64,000 nucleotides of DNA. It comes from Melioribacter roseus P3M-2. GTDB lineage: Bacteria > Bacteroidota > Ignavibacteria > Ignavibacteriales > Melioribacteraceae. Shown piece after piece: positions 44,421 to 53,542 of the stretch. The stretch lies in contig NC_018178.1 in NCBI RefSeq assembly GCF_000279145.1, positions 2,586,001-2,650,000 on the forward strand, written 5' to 3'. Numbering within the stretch: the first letter of the stretch is position 1; each line of letters opens with the position of its first letter. The notes beneath the pieces were generated by a model that worked only from the letters and a program-made list of their open reading frames with translations, ran no database searches and was not told the DNA's origin. The position numbers and the translations under genes were made by a program.

Positions 44421-46069
44421 ATGAAAAAGCTCTATTCAATTTTGCTGATATTTTTATTTACCGCTCACAATTGCGGAAACGCCGTTAATACGGACGGCGA
44501 TTTCGTGATAAGATTGAACCAGGTTGGGTATTTGCCGGACGATATTAAAACGGGCGTAATCCTTTCCACGGTTCCGCTGGATAATTTGGAACTAGAAATC
44601 ATCGGATTGGAAAACGGTAGGATGAAATATAATCCGAAGTTTTATAAAACGGAGTTCAAACACGGCAGGTATAATTACAACTATAAATTCGATTTCTCCG
44701 GTTTGAAAGAAAACGGCAAATACATAGTCAGAGCGGGAGACAAAACTTCGTATACTTTTGAAATAGGGAATAAAGTGTACGGAAAATTGACCGAATCGCT
44801 GCTCGACTTTTTCAAAGTGCAGCGGTGCGGTTATACGGATCCTCTGCTGCACGAAGTTTGTCACATTGCGGACGCCACGGCAATTTACGACGGCGATGAT
44901 ACGCTTAATATTAAAAAAGATTTAACCGGCGGATGGCACGACGCCGGCGACTATACAAAGTTTTTGAACACAACCGCTTACTCGACCTATCTGCTGTTGT
45001 TCGCATACGAGTTCGCTCCGGATAAATTCGGATTCGACAATAATAACAATAACGTGGCGGACATTCTCGAGGAAGCCAAAATCGGACTGGACTGGATATT
45101 GAGGTGCCGCTACGGCGATAAATTGATAACTCAGGTACAGGATTTACGGGATCACAATGTAGGCTGGCGTATGCCCGAAGACGACCCGCTTACATACGAC
45201 CGGCCGGCTTTTGCCGGCATCGGAAAAAATTTAATCGGAATTTATTCGGCAACTTTGGCGCTGGCTTCGCGCATCTGGAAAAATAAATTAAATTATCCCG
45301 ATTTTGCCGATACGTGTTTGAATACGGCTGTTAAATACTACAGTCTCAAAAATTCAGTCCCGGACATCGACAGTTCGGGCAGCGGAATGTATATCGATAA
45401 AAATTACAAAGGCAAACTTGCCCTTGCAGCCGCGGAACTCTTTCTGTCGACCGGTAAAAGAAATTATCTGGAAGAAGCCGTATCGTATGCCGATTCGGCC
45501 GGCAGCGATTACTGGTGGAGCTGGGGCGATATAAACGCTCTTGCTCATTACCGCCTGGCGCATTTTCAACCCCGTTTTTCGGACTATCTGAAAACCAGTC
45601 TCGATTCCTTCAGGGATTACAGCCGTAAAAACCTGTTCGAACTCGGCGTCCCTTTAAGCTGGGGAACAAATCATACATTGCTGGGTATCGCTCTAATCGA
45701 TATTCTATATCGCAATCTTACGGGAGACAGGCAATACGATACTTTGATGGCTGCGCAAAAAGATTTCATACTCGGTAAGAATCCGTGGGGAATATCGTTC
45801 GTTTACGGATTCGGAACAAAATTTACCGTCAATTTTCATCATCAAATTTCGTATTTTAAAGGCAAACTTCCGGGCGGATTTGCGGCGGGTCCCATTGAAA
45901 AAAAATTGTGGATGATTTCAAAATACCGTATAATGATTACGATAAATTAAAAGAACATCAGAGCAGCGAAGTCTATTACAGGGACGAAAAAGAAGATTAT
46001 ATTACGAACGAACCGACAATCAGTTCCAATGCCGTGGCTATTTTCGTATACGGGAATTTGAGCAGATGA
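44421..46069 (+). CDS. Glycoside hydrolase family 9 cellulase, interrupted by a -1 frameshift near its end
   Basis: Endo-beta-1,4-glucanase-type enzyme. Signal peptide (about 1-20), N-terminal CelD_N Ig-like domain (about 28-115, IRLNQVGYLPDDIKTGVI), then the (alpha/alpha)6 catalytic barrel with GGWHDAGDYTKF (catalytic Asp174 and Asp177) and DFILGKNPWGISFVYGFG. The first frame stops at 45950 with the unrelated tail LWMISKYRIMITIN. A -1 shift in the run of eight A at 45898-45905 restores KIVDDFKIPYND, YRDEKEDYITNEPTISSNA (catalytic Glu, codon 46010-46012) and a natural end GNLSR at 46069, giving 549 residues. As written the gene lacks its acid catalyst. A homopolymer miscall, mutation or slippage are all open. 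Confidence 0.82.
45898..45905 (+). other. A8 run at the GH9 frame break
   Basis: Codons GAA AAA AAA TTG in the upstream frame. A -1 slip on A AAA AAA, or one extra A, continues into the conserved GH9 C-terminus. Same type of event as in citDE. Confidence 0.75.
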
Positions 46070-46158
46070 CCCTGTCTTATTTTGAGACGTTGTTTGAATA
46101 ATGAAACTCTCTGATTATTAAAAAACGGACAAAACAGCCGGAAAATAAATAATTTTTT

Positions 46159-46174
46159 TGGCATGTTCATTGCT
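46159..46174 (+). promoter_or_regulatory. Sigma-54-type promoter TGGCAT-N5-TTGCT
   Basis: TGGCAT at 46159-46164, five bases, TTGCT at 46170-46174, with the invariant GG and GC dinucleotides in register. It lies 36 bases before the ATPase gene, outside any coding frame. The best sigma-54 match in the window. Confidence 0.82.
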
Positions 46175-46210
46175 TAAATTAATTAGTTATTATATTAAAA
46201 CGAGTTTATC

Positions 46211-47482
46211 ATGATCAGTCCTGTAAGAATGATACCGTCCGGATTCGAGTTTATCGACAAAAATTGGGGCGGTGTATACAGAGGCGGAAGTTATTTACTG
46301 GTTGGACCGAGGAAATCAGGAAGAACTCTGCTCGGTTTGCAATTTGCGCTCGAAGCAGCCAAAGCTTCCGAAGTATGCCTCTATTTTACATTAATGCGGC
46401 CTAAAGATTTGATGATTCAGGCGGCATCGCTCAATTTCGATATTCAGTCGTATATGAACCAGAATCTGATAATTGTAATACGCGTGGCGCCTCCCAATGA
46501 AGTTTACGGCATGTATAATCCGGACGATTATCTGGTCGAATATTTTAAGGACATTATTACGGTGGTAAATCAATATAATCCTACGAGAATTATATTCGAC
46601 GAACTTACTCCTTTTGTCGGTTTTAAAAATCTCGATTACCTGCGAAATACATTTTTGAATACAGTCGAAACCATTGAGGAACGCGACATTACAAGTTTGT
46701 TTGTAATAAGCGAGCCGGCAACGCCGAAAGCTCATGCAATAGTCGAAGGATTGTCGCAGTTTGTTACCGGAATAATTCGCTTGTCGAAACCGAGCGACCG
46801 TTCTTCGCGTTTCCAGGGAGGCAGAGTTACAATAACGCCGAATGTAGGGCATACCGAAGGAGAATTTGCTTCCGAATACAGAATTCGTCCGAATAAAGGA
46901 ATTACAACAGAGTTTCACGAAGAAACATTTGCAACCGAAGAATACGAAGCGACGTATCCGACCAGAGAAAATCATTTTCAAGGATTCCCTACAAAACAGA
47001 CGCGTATCGATATTCCGCCCGAACCGTACGCGTTTTCTAATATCTATAATTACAACGACTTTCTGTTAATTCTGAATAATCAGATCGCCCTCTACAAAAG
47101 CACCGGACAAATATTTTATATCGTATCCTTCAAACTAGATCCTGTAGCTCAGGTAAAAGGATTGCTCTCTGTCAATCAATTGCAAAATTCTATTAGAATA
47201 TCGACGAGCAAAAAAGACAAGATTTGCGTAATCGAAAACAAAGTGATTGTGCTTTTGGTAAAAGGGAGTTTGAAAGGCGTGGTCGATTTAATTACTACGG
47301 TGCAAAATAATCTGCCGAGTAAAGACCCCGCGTATCTTAAAGCGATAATGGACTACATCTCGATATTTAATACGGCAATCGACGAACGTTTCGACAACGC
47401 AGAGTCGTTAATGGAATACGTATTGTCGGCGGAAACTTCAGCTACGAATGCGTATCAGCCTTTAAATAAATTTTTAGGATGA
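46211..47482 (+). CDS. KaiC/RecA-like ATPase-fold protein with variant Walker A
   Basis: A 423-residue cytoplasmic protein. Residues 1-~225 match the KaiC/RadA-like RecA fold: MIPSGFEFIDKNWGGVYRGG, P-loop GPRKSGRT (32-39) and Walker B RIIFDELTPF. The P-loop Lys is Arg38, so nucleotide hydrolysis may be weak or absent. After a variable linker, residues ~290-400 (QIFYIVSFKLDPVAQ, KDKICVIENKVIVLLVKG) have the strand-helix pattern of a degenerate GGDEF/cyclase-like domain without the signature; this is inference. It is the first gene after a sigma-54 promoter, and its stop overlaps the TPR-porin start by 4 bases, so it is likely a cytoplasmic switch or regulator of the polysaccharide system that follows. 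Confidence 0.75.
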   Translation: MISPVRMIPSGFEFIDKNWGGVYRGGSYLLVGPRKSGRTLLGLQFALEAAKASEVCLYFTLMRPKDLMIQAASLNFDIQSYMNQNLIIVIRVAPPNEVYGMYNPDDYLVEYFKDIITVVNQYNPTRIIFDELTPFVGFKNLDYLRNTFLNTVETIEERDITSLFVISEPATPKAHAIVEGLSQFVTGIIRLSKPSDRSSRFQGGRVTITPNVGHTEGEFASEYRIRPNKGITTEFHEETFATEEYEATYPTRENHFQGFPTKQTRIDIPPEPYAFSNIYNYNDFLLILNNQIALYKSTGQIFYIVSFKLDPVAQVKGLLSVNQLQNSIRISTSKKDKICVIENKVIVLLVKGSLKGVVDLITTVQNNLPSKDPAYLKAIMDYISIFNTAIDERFDNAESLMEYVLSAETSATNAYQPLNKFLG

Positions 47483-50400
47483 TGATTGTCCGTATAAAAA
47501 TAATTCTTCTTCTGATTTTATTTACATCCAATTTATTTTCTCAAGCTCAATCGGAAGCCGTCAAGAGGCAGGCGCAAAACCTGATGAACGAAGGTCGATA
47601 CGCCGAAGCCGTCGACCAATTGAATAAATATATTTCGTTAAACCCTCAGTTGGCCGAGGGCTATCATCTTAGGGGACTCTGTTACGAGCAGATGACGCAA
47701 TTTCAGTATGCGGTTCTCGATTTGCGACGCGCCCTGCGGCTCGACCCGGCAAATTTAGTGATCTCAAAAGATTTGAACCGGGTTATATCGTACTGGCATC
47801 AGCAGCTCTATCAGAAAATCGAAGGACATAAACGGGACATAGCGGTAAATCCCGATTATCCTTTTTATTACCTTGAAATCGGTAAGTCGTACAGGTGGCT
47901 CGAAGAATGGCAGAATGCAGAATATTGGTACGACGAATATCTAAAAAGAGACGACAACGCCTCGCCGGACGAAATTATTCGTTATACTGAAATCCTGGCA
48001 AAAACCGGCTCGATCAGTAAAGGCGAAAAAATTCTGAAGAAGTATGTAGAACGTCATCCGGACGACTGGCGTTTATGGAGCCGTTACGGTTATTTTACTT
48101 TGTGGCTGGGCAAGTATGATATTGCCGAAGACGCATTCAAACGAGCTCTGGAAATGAAACCATTTTTCAAAGAAGCGCAGGACGGTTTGGACCTGGCTCA
48201 AAACAAAGCTTATCTCCGTTTGAATCAGCCGCGTTCTTTCGAAAGAGTTTATCCGATCGACCGCTACTATTCGATAGTCAACAGATATCCGGAAAACGAC
48301 AGTATTCGTTTCCTTCTGGCTCAAAACCTTGTTAAAGCAAATCGTTATGAAGAAGCTTACCAACAGTTGACTCTTCTCCAGAACAAATATTACGACAATG
48401 AAAAATTTCAAGCGCTTTACAATCTAGTAACGAATTATCGGGACAGTACAAACAACAGTAAAATTGCGTATTATACCGAAATTCTTAAAAACAATCCCGG
48501 CGATAAAGAAGCGGTTCTTAAACTAGCCGAAGCCTATTCGAATCTTATTGAATACGACGATGCAATCGAAGTCTTGTCGGAATACCTTGCCGATAAACCC
48601 GAAGATTCAGATTTGGACGTACGGTATGCTTATGCCAGATATTGCGCCTGGAATTATGAATGGGAACGCGCCATTGCGCAGCTCGATAAATTGATCGAAC
48701 TTGACCCTGAAAATACGGATTATAAATTGCTGCGGGCGCAAATTGCCGTCTGGACTGTTTTAGATCTCGATCTGGCTGAAAAATATTTACTGGAAGTAAT
48801 CGACAAAAAGCCTCGGGAATTGCAGGCGTATCTTTCGCTTGTTTCTCTTTATTCATGGAAAAAGAATTTCGACGAGGCGAAGAAATATCTCGATATTGCA
48901 AAACAATTGGCGCCGAATTCTCAATTGGTCGCAAGCGTCGAAAGCACTTACGAACTGCATTTGTCGGCTTATGAAGAACTAAAAGCGCTTGAAATTAGAG
49001 GCGAAGCGCAAATTCTTTATTCGGAAGGAAAATGCGAAGAAGCGCGCGCCAAATACGAAGAATATTTCGAAAAGAAACCGGAGCCGACCCGCGAGGAATA
49101 CGCTGAATATGCCGGCATACTCGCATGCGGCGGAGCTGAAGAGAAGGCGCTCGAAATTTACGACAGATTGCTCTATGAAAAATACGATCCGAACGACAAA
49201 TTCGATTTCAGAATTGCCGTCGAAAGAATCAAAATTTATCATGAATTGGGAGACACAGCGGCAATTAAGAGCGAAATGGAAAAACTCGCAAATGTCGACG
49301 CGCCCGATATGCAGATCCTTTTACTCAAAGGAGACGCTTTTGCCGCTGCCGGATTTTTTGGCAAAGCCGATTCCGTCTACAAAACCGTCCTGTCGAAAAC
49401 CGACGACCCGAAGACGCAAAGAGAAATCGATCAGAAATATGTATTGATGGCTGGCTACATGACGAAATCGGGCAAGCTCGAAGAAGCCGAAGATTTAATC
49501 GAAGAACTCGAAAACGAGATTGAAGATAGAGATTTGTTGCAACAGGTGAGATATCAAAAAATGTTTTTGGGAGACGCTTATGCGGCTCGCCGGGAATGGG
49601 GCGACGCCGAAGATATTTACGAAGAGCTGGAAGAAGAATTTACGGATTCTTTGAACATCAATCTCGTTAAACAAAGATTAAGCTGGATTCCGCCGTACGG
49701 ACTCGAAAAAGGACTTATTTCGTTTCGTGATTTCGTCAGAAGACTTTTCCCGACAAATATTAACATAACTCCTTATACTACAAAATACATCGACAATTTT
49801 GACCTCGACTATTTCAATTACGGGGCAAGAGTGGAAGGCGGGTTTCTCGGATTTCTGGGATTCGGCGCTCAATGGCAGCGAGCGGGGTTTAAAAACAATT
49901 CGTACGTAAAGCATTTGACGGGTTTAAAATTAATCGCCAGTATTTATCCGCTAAAAAATTTGGTGTTAACGGGAAGCAAGGGCGAACTTAATATCTCGGG
50001 CGAGCAGAGGAAAAATGTCTGGGACGCAATGGTCAGATATTTTATAGAAGACAAATTTTCCGCTGCATTTTCGTTCGAAAGGAACGACGCTCGTTTGATT
50101 TTGCTTTCGCCGCTTCTTGTGCCGTACCGTATGAATACGGACATTTATCGATTTAATTCTTCTTACAATTACAAAAAGACGCTCTATTTGTCATTGTTTT
50201 ATAACTATCTCAGCGTCACCGACGGAAATATCGGCAACGATTTTCAACTCAGAATCGGGAAAAGATTTTTTACGTTCAATTCTCTCATTGAGGAAGAAAA
50301 AGAAAAGGGAAGCGGCGTGATCGGTTACGAATATTATTTTGCAGATTACGGTTTCAACTCGCCCTATTATTTTACGCCGCAAAATTATATATCCCACAGT

Positions 50401-50637
50401 TTATGGGCGGATTTCATACTCGAAAACAGCGAAAAACTTGCGTTGAAAACAGGCGGTAAAGTGGGATATCTTCCAGTTCTCGATTTTATCGTAAGTGAAC
50501 TTTACGCGGACGCCGTTTATAAACCATTTGAATATTTTTATATTTCCGGCAGAATATCGTATGCAAACAGCTACAGGTACGATACCGGTTATAAAGCTCT
50601 TTCTGCATATTTATCGCTCTTCTGGAACATTTATTAA
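47479..50637 (+). CDS. TPR-repeat outer-membrane protein with C-terminal beta-barrel (PgaA/BcsC/PelB-like)
   Basis: A 1052-residue exported protein. Signal peptide to about residue 22 (LFSQA). From ~24 to ~745 it is a long TPR superhelix, with many clear units (NEGRYAEAVDQLNKYISLNPQLAEGY, LGKYDIAEDAFKRALEMKPFF, EYDDAIEVLSEYLADKPEDS). The last ~290 residues are beta-strand rich and aromatic (YFNYGARVEGGFLGFLGFGAQW to ALSAYLSLFWNIY), ending in an aromatic residue as outer-membrane barrels do. This layout, periplasmic TPRs leading into a porin, is that of exporters for poly-GlcNAc, cellulose and Pel. It overlaps the ATPase gene by 4 bases and is 15 bases before the SGNH gene. The polymer is unknown. 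Confidence 0.85.
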   Translation: MMIVRIKIILLLILFTSNLFSQAQSEAVKRQAQNLMNEGRYAEAVDQLNKYISLNPQLAEGYHLRGLCYEQMTQFQYAVLDLRRALRLDPANLVISKDLNRVISYWHQQLYQKIEGHKRDIAVNPDYPFYYLEIGKSYRWLEEWQNAEYWYDEYLKRDDNASPDEIIRYTEILAKTGSISKGEKILKKYVERHPDDWRLWSRYGYFTLWLGKYDIAEDAFKRALEMKPFFKEAQDGLDLAQNKAYLRLNQPRSFERVYPIDRYYSIVNRYPENDSIRFLLAQNLVKANRYEEAYQQLTLLQNKYYDNEKFQALYNLVTNYRDSTNNSKIAYYTEILKNNPGDKEAVLKLAEAYSNLIEYDDAIEVLSEYLADKPEDSDLDVRYAYARYCAWNYEWERAIAQLDKLIELDPENTDYKLLRAQIAVWTVLDLDLAEKYLLEVIDKKPRELQAYLSLVSLYSWKKNFDEAKKYLDIAKQLAPNSQLVASVESTYELHLSAYEELKALEIRGEAQILYSEGKCEEARAKYEEYFEKKPEPTREEYAEYAGILACGGAEEKALEIYDRLLYEKYDPNDKFDFRIAVERIKIYHELGDTAAIKSEMEKLANVDAPDMQILLLKGDAFAAAGFFGKADSVYKTVLSKTDDPKTQREIDQKYVLMAGYMTKSGKLEEAEDLIEELENEIEDRDLLQQVRYQKMFLGDAYAARREWGDAEDIYEELEEEFTDSLNINLVKQRLSWIPPYGLEKGLISFRDFVRRLFPTNINITPYTTKYIDNFDLDYFNYGARVEGGFLGFLGFGAQWQRAGFKNNSYVKHLTGLKLIASIYPLKNLVLTGSKGELNISGEQRKNVWDAMVRYFIEDKFSAAFSFERNDARLILLSPLLVPYRMNTDIYRFNSSYNYKKTLYLSLFYNYLSVTDGNIGNDFQLRIGKRFFTFNSLIEEEKEKGSGVIGYEYYFADYGFNSPYYFTPQNYISHSLWADFILENSEKLALKTGGKVGYLPVLDFIVSELYADAVYKPFEYFYISGRISYANSYRYDTGYKALSAYLSLFWNIY

Positions 50638-50652
50638 TTTGAAAGGAATTCC

Positions 50653-51888
50653 ATGTTACGTATTACATTTTTAATATTATTATTTACACATAATTTCGCT
50701 TTTGCATCCGAACCCGTGAAAATAGAGTTTGTCGGTCCGAAAAACGACGTCCTCTATTTCTCGCTCGGCAAGGACGAGCCTTTAACGGGCAATTTGGAGC
50801 AATTAGAATACTTTTTCGAGCAGCTCGACCGTTTGAAAAACAAAGACGGAAATTTAGTTTTAAGGATAGCGCATTTCGGCGATTCGTTAATTCAGGGCGA
50901 TGTTATATCGGAATACCTGAGAGAATATTTCCAAACAAGATTCGGCGGACAGGGCGTCGGAATGATGCAAATTATTGCCAACGATATCAGAATGAGGACG
51001 ACGACTCGTCACAGTTATTCCGACGACTGGGACTATGTGTCTGTTATTACAAGGAATCCCGATAATTTACCCATCGGCATAAGCGGCTCGGTAGCCATTC
51101 CTAACAAAAACAGCTGGGTTAAATATGAAACGGGCAGAGAATTAAAATCAGCCTCGTCATTTAAATATGCGCGTTTGTTCTACAGTAATGCGGCAAGCAA
51201 CAGCGTTATCGAATATACGATCGATAACGGTTCGCCTGTAAGAGTTAGTCTTAAAGAAGGGAATAATGTGCAGGAAATGATTATCGACGCAAAAGGCGAT
51301 GCCAATTCGATCCTGATTAAATTTATCGAAGGAAAACGGCCTTATATTTACGGCGTAAGTCTGGAAAGCGGCTCCGGCATTTATCTCGATAATTTCCCGA
51401 TGCCGGGCAACAGCGGAGTTTCGTTAACCGACATTCCCGAAGAAATTCTACGGGATTATGCAAAACTTACGAATTACGGTTTGATTATTCTTACATACGG
51501 CGCCAACGTAAACTCTCCCAATAAAGCCATCTATAAACTTTATAAAAATAAAATGCTGAAGGTAATAGAACATTTCAGAAAAGTCTTTCCGAAAATCGGA
51601 TTTATTCTGGTGGGAGTCGGCGATAAAACAATGAAACGAGGCGGACGGTTTATTACGAATCCCGACGTTCCTTTGCTTTTGAATGCGCAGAAACAAATTG
51701 TAAGCGATGGTAAAATTGCTTTCTGGAATTTGTGGGAAGCGATGGGAGGCGAAAATTCGATGGAAGACTGGGTTAACGCCAATCCGCCGATGGCTCTTAA
51801 AGACTATTCACACTTTACAAAAATCGGCGGCAAAAGAGTTGCGGAGCTGCTCTTTAATGCAATTATGAAAGCTTATTCCTCCAGGTAA
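50653..51888 (+). CDS. Secreted SGNH/GDSL-type esterase or acyltransferase
   Basis: A 411-residue periplasmic protein with a signal peptide (MLRITFLILLFTHNFAFA). Catalytic Ser78 is in HFGDSLIQGD (block I), TYGANVNS supplies the block III Asn, and Asp384/His387 lie in KDYSHFTKIGGKRVAELL (block V). An inserted beta domain (about 145-260) may bind carbohydrate. SGNH proteins in exopolysaccharide operons (AlgJ/AlgX-like) add or remove O-acetyl groups, the role proposed here. A GAAAGGAATT ribosome site precedes the start. Last gene of the first sigma-54 unit; a 241-base gap follows. Confidence 0.85.
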   Translation: MLRITFLILLFTHNFAFASEPVKIEFVGPKNDVLYFSLGKDEPLTGNLEQLEYFFEQLDRLKNKDGNLVLRIAHFGDSLIQGDVISEYLREYFQTRFGGQGVGMMQIIANDIRMRTTTRHSYSDDWDYVSVITRNPDNLPIGISGSVAIPNKNSWVKYETGRELKSASSFKYARLFYSNAASNSVIEYTIDNGSPVRVSLKEGNNVQEMIIDAKGDANSILIKFIEGKRPYIYGVSLESGSGIYLDNFPMPGNSGVSLTDIPEEILRDYAKLTNYGLIILTYGANVNSPNKAIYKLYKNKMLKVIEHFRKVFPKIGFILVGVGDKTMKRGGRFITNPDVPLLLNAQKQIVSDGKIAFWNLWEAMGGENSMEDWVNANPPMALKDYSHFTKIGGKRVAELLFNAIMKAYSSR

Positions 51889-51904
51889 TATTTTTTTAAG
51901 AAAA

Positions 51905-51962
51905 TAATAAGTTATATTGATTCTTTTACACTAAAAAATTAGCTTAATAATGTAACTTATTA
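51905..51962. repeat. 10-bp inverted repeat in the gap before the glycosyltransferase
   Basis: TAATAAGTTA (51905-51914) and TAACTTATTA (51953-51962), 38 bases apart, roughly 120-195 bases upstream of the sigma-54-like promoter at 52085. No T-run follows, so it is not a normal terminator; it could be an activator site. The rest of the 51889-52129 gap is AT-rich and holds no small gene with a ribosome site. Confidence 0.4.
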
Positions 51963-52084
51963 GCTTGCAATAATTTATTGAAAAGACTATATTCTTAATG
52001 TCTAATTTTGAGTCATTTTATCTAAATTGTATTTGGCTTCGGATTCGGAAAGTCTGAATATCGTTTGTAATTGAAGAAAATCTA

Positions 52085-52100
52085 TGGCATTGTTATTGAG
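52085..52100 (+). promoter_or_regulatory. Sigma-54-like promoter TGGCAT-N5-TTGAG
   Basis: TGGCAT at 52085-52090, five bases, TTGAG at 52096-52100. As at 4218, the -12 GC is GA. It lies 29 bases before the glycosyltransferase start in the only sizeable gap of the polysaccharide region. Confidence 0.62.
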
Positions 52101-52129
52101 TAATATAATATGATTATAGTGTAAATTTT

Positions 52130-53521
52130 ATGAAACAGGAAAAATCAAAATATCAAATAGTTCTGGACAACAGGGAAATAAAGCCGCCCAAACGGAATGT
52201 GGCGCGCGAAAAAATCCGGACGATGATTATATCGGGATTGATTTCGTTGTTCCTGATTTTGACTATTATCTATACAATGCCTTTTACAGTGCTGACATGG
52301 AGCGGTCTGTTCGTTTATTCGTCGATTGTATCTCTGGTAATTTTCCTGTTTATTCTTTTGATCCGCTATTTCGGTATCCTTTTCATGTCGTATTTTTATT
52401 TGACTAAATATACAGTCGAAACCAAGCCGGGATATTATCCCTTCGTCTCGATTATCGTTCCCGTTTATAATGAAGGGAAAATAATTAAATCTTCCGTTGA
52501 ATCGTTGCTCGGACTCGACTACCCGAATTATGAAATCATAATCGTAAACGACGGCTCGACCGACGATACGGCTGAAATTGCAGAAAGCCTGGTGGGATAT
52601 CATAAAGGCAAAAGAGCCATGATAAAAGTTTCGTTGATCAACAAACCCAACGGCGGTAAATCGAAAGCCTTGAACGCCGGCATTCAATATTCCGAAGCGC
52701 AATTTGTGCTTTGTATGGACGGCGACTCGCAATTGACTACTGATACATTGAAAATGGCAATGCGGCATTTCGTTGACCCGGCAGTAGGAGCGGTAGCCGG
52801 CAACGTTAAAGTGCAAAACCGAAAGAAAATGCTGACCGACTTGCAGGCTCTAGAATATCTCGAAGGATTGAATCTGGCAAGAAGCGCTCAGGGATTTATG
52901 CAAATGGTAAATATTATTCCGGGTCCCATCGGCGTATTCAGAAAATCGACATTGAGAGACGCAGGATTTTATTCGAGCGATACTTTTGCCGAAGACGCCG
53001 ACATTACTCTTAAAATTCTGGCTAAAGGATGGAAAATCGTCTATGAGCCGAAAGCCATTGCATACACAGAGGCTCCAGTAACTATTTATCAGCTTCTCAA
53101 ACAGCGATACAGATGGACGCGCGGTATTTTGCAGGCTATCAGAAAACACAAAAAATATCTCTATAATCCCACTCTTAATTTTAATAACAGTTTTATTATG
53201 TGGTCGATGTTCTACGAAGCTCTGATATGGCCTGCTATGAATATTTTTGTCAATCTCTATTTTATTATAGTGGCAATTTTCTATGGAATTCATATTACGC
53301 TATTTCTCTGGTGGGTGGGCATTGCCGTACTCGATCTGATGTCGGCGGTTTTTTGTATCGCCGCCGAGAGGGAAGAGTTCAGGCTTGTGCCGTATGCGAT
53401 TATTTACCGGGTCTTTTTTATATTGCTGATTGACGTTACAAAGGCTATGGCTACTGTAGAAGAGTTTATCGGATTCAGTATGACCTGGGGAAAACTCGAA
53501 CGGGTGGGTGCATCCAGATAA
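52130..53521 (+). CDS. Processive family 2 glycosyltransferase (polysaccharide synthase, PgaC-like)
   Basis: A 463-residue inner-membrane polymerase. Two N-terminal membrane helices (about 30-55 and 58-82), then the GT-A domain with Asp141 in VNDGSTDD, the DxD motif MDGDS (Asp197, Asp199), the catalytic-base Asp289 in FAEDAD and QRYRW (Gln325, Arg328, Trp329). The last is the mark of processive synthases such as PgaC, BcsA and hyaluronan synthase. Two to three C-terminal helices (about 358-415 and 420-450) complete the channel. There is no PilZ domain. First gene of the second sigma-54-like unit, and the likely polymer-making core of the system. NDP-sugar donor unknown; GlcNAc or glucose would be typical. 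Confidence 0.92.
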   Translation: MKQEKSKYQIVLDNREIKPPKRNVAREKIRTMIISGLISLFLILTIIYTMPFTVLTWSGLFVYSSIVSLVIFLFILLIRYFGILFMSYFYLTKYTVETKPGYYPFVSIIVPVYNEGKIIKSSVESLLGLDYPNYEIIIVNDGSTDDTAEIAESLVGYHKGKRAMIKVSLINKPNGGKSKALNAGIQYSEAQFVLCMDGDSQLTTDTLKMAMRHFVDPAVGAVAGNVKVQNRKKMLTDLQALEYLEGLNLARSAQGFMQMVNIIPGPIGVFRKSTLRDAGFYSSDTFAEDADITLKILAKGWKIVYEPKAIAYTEAPVTIYQLLKQRYRWTRGILQAIRKHKKYLYNPTLNFNNSFIMWSMFYEALIWPAMNIFVNLYFIIVAIFYGIHITLFLWWVGIAVLDLMSAVFCIAAEREEFRLVPYAIIYRVFFILLIDVTKAMATVEEFIGFSMTWGKLERVGASR

Positions 53522-53542
53522 TAAGTAAAACCGAGGTAGGAA

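Noticed and set aside
46391-46981. 196-codon minus-strand open frame
   Set aside because: Antisense to the KaiC-like gene. The product is rich in Phe, Arg and Ile in a way typical of antisense reading in this codon usage.
52145-52816. Long open frame (223 codons) on the minus strand
   Set aside because: It lies fully inside the GT2 gene, whose catalytic motifs are all in the plus frame. The translated product has no family features and no ribosome site.
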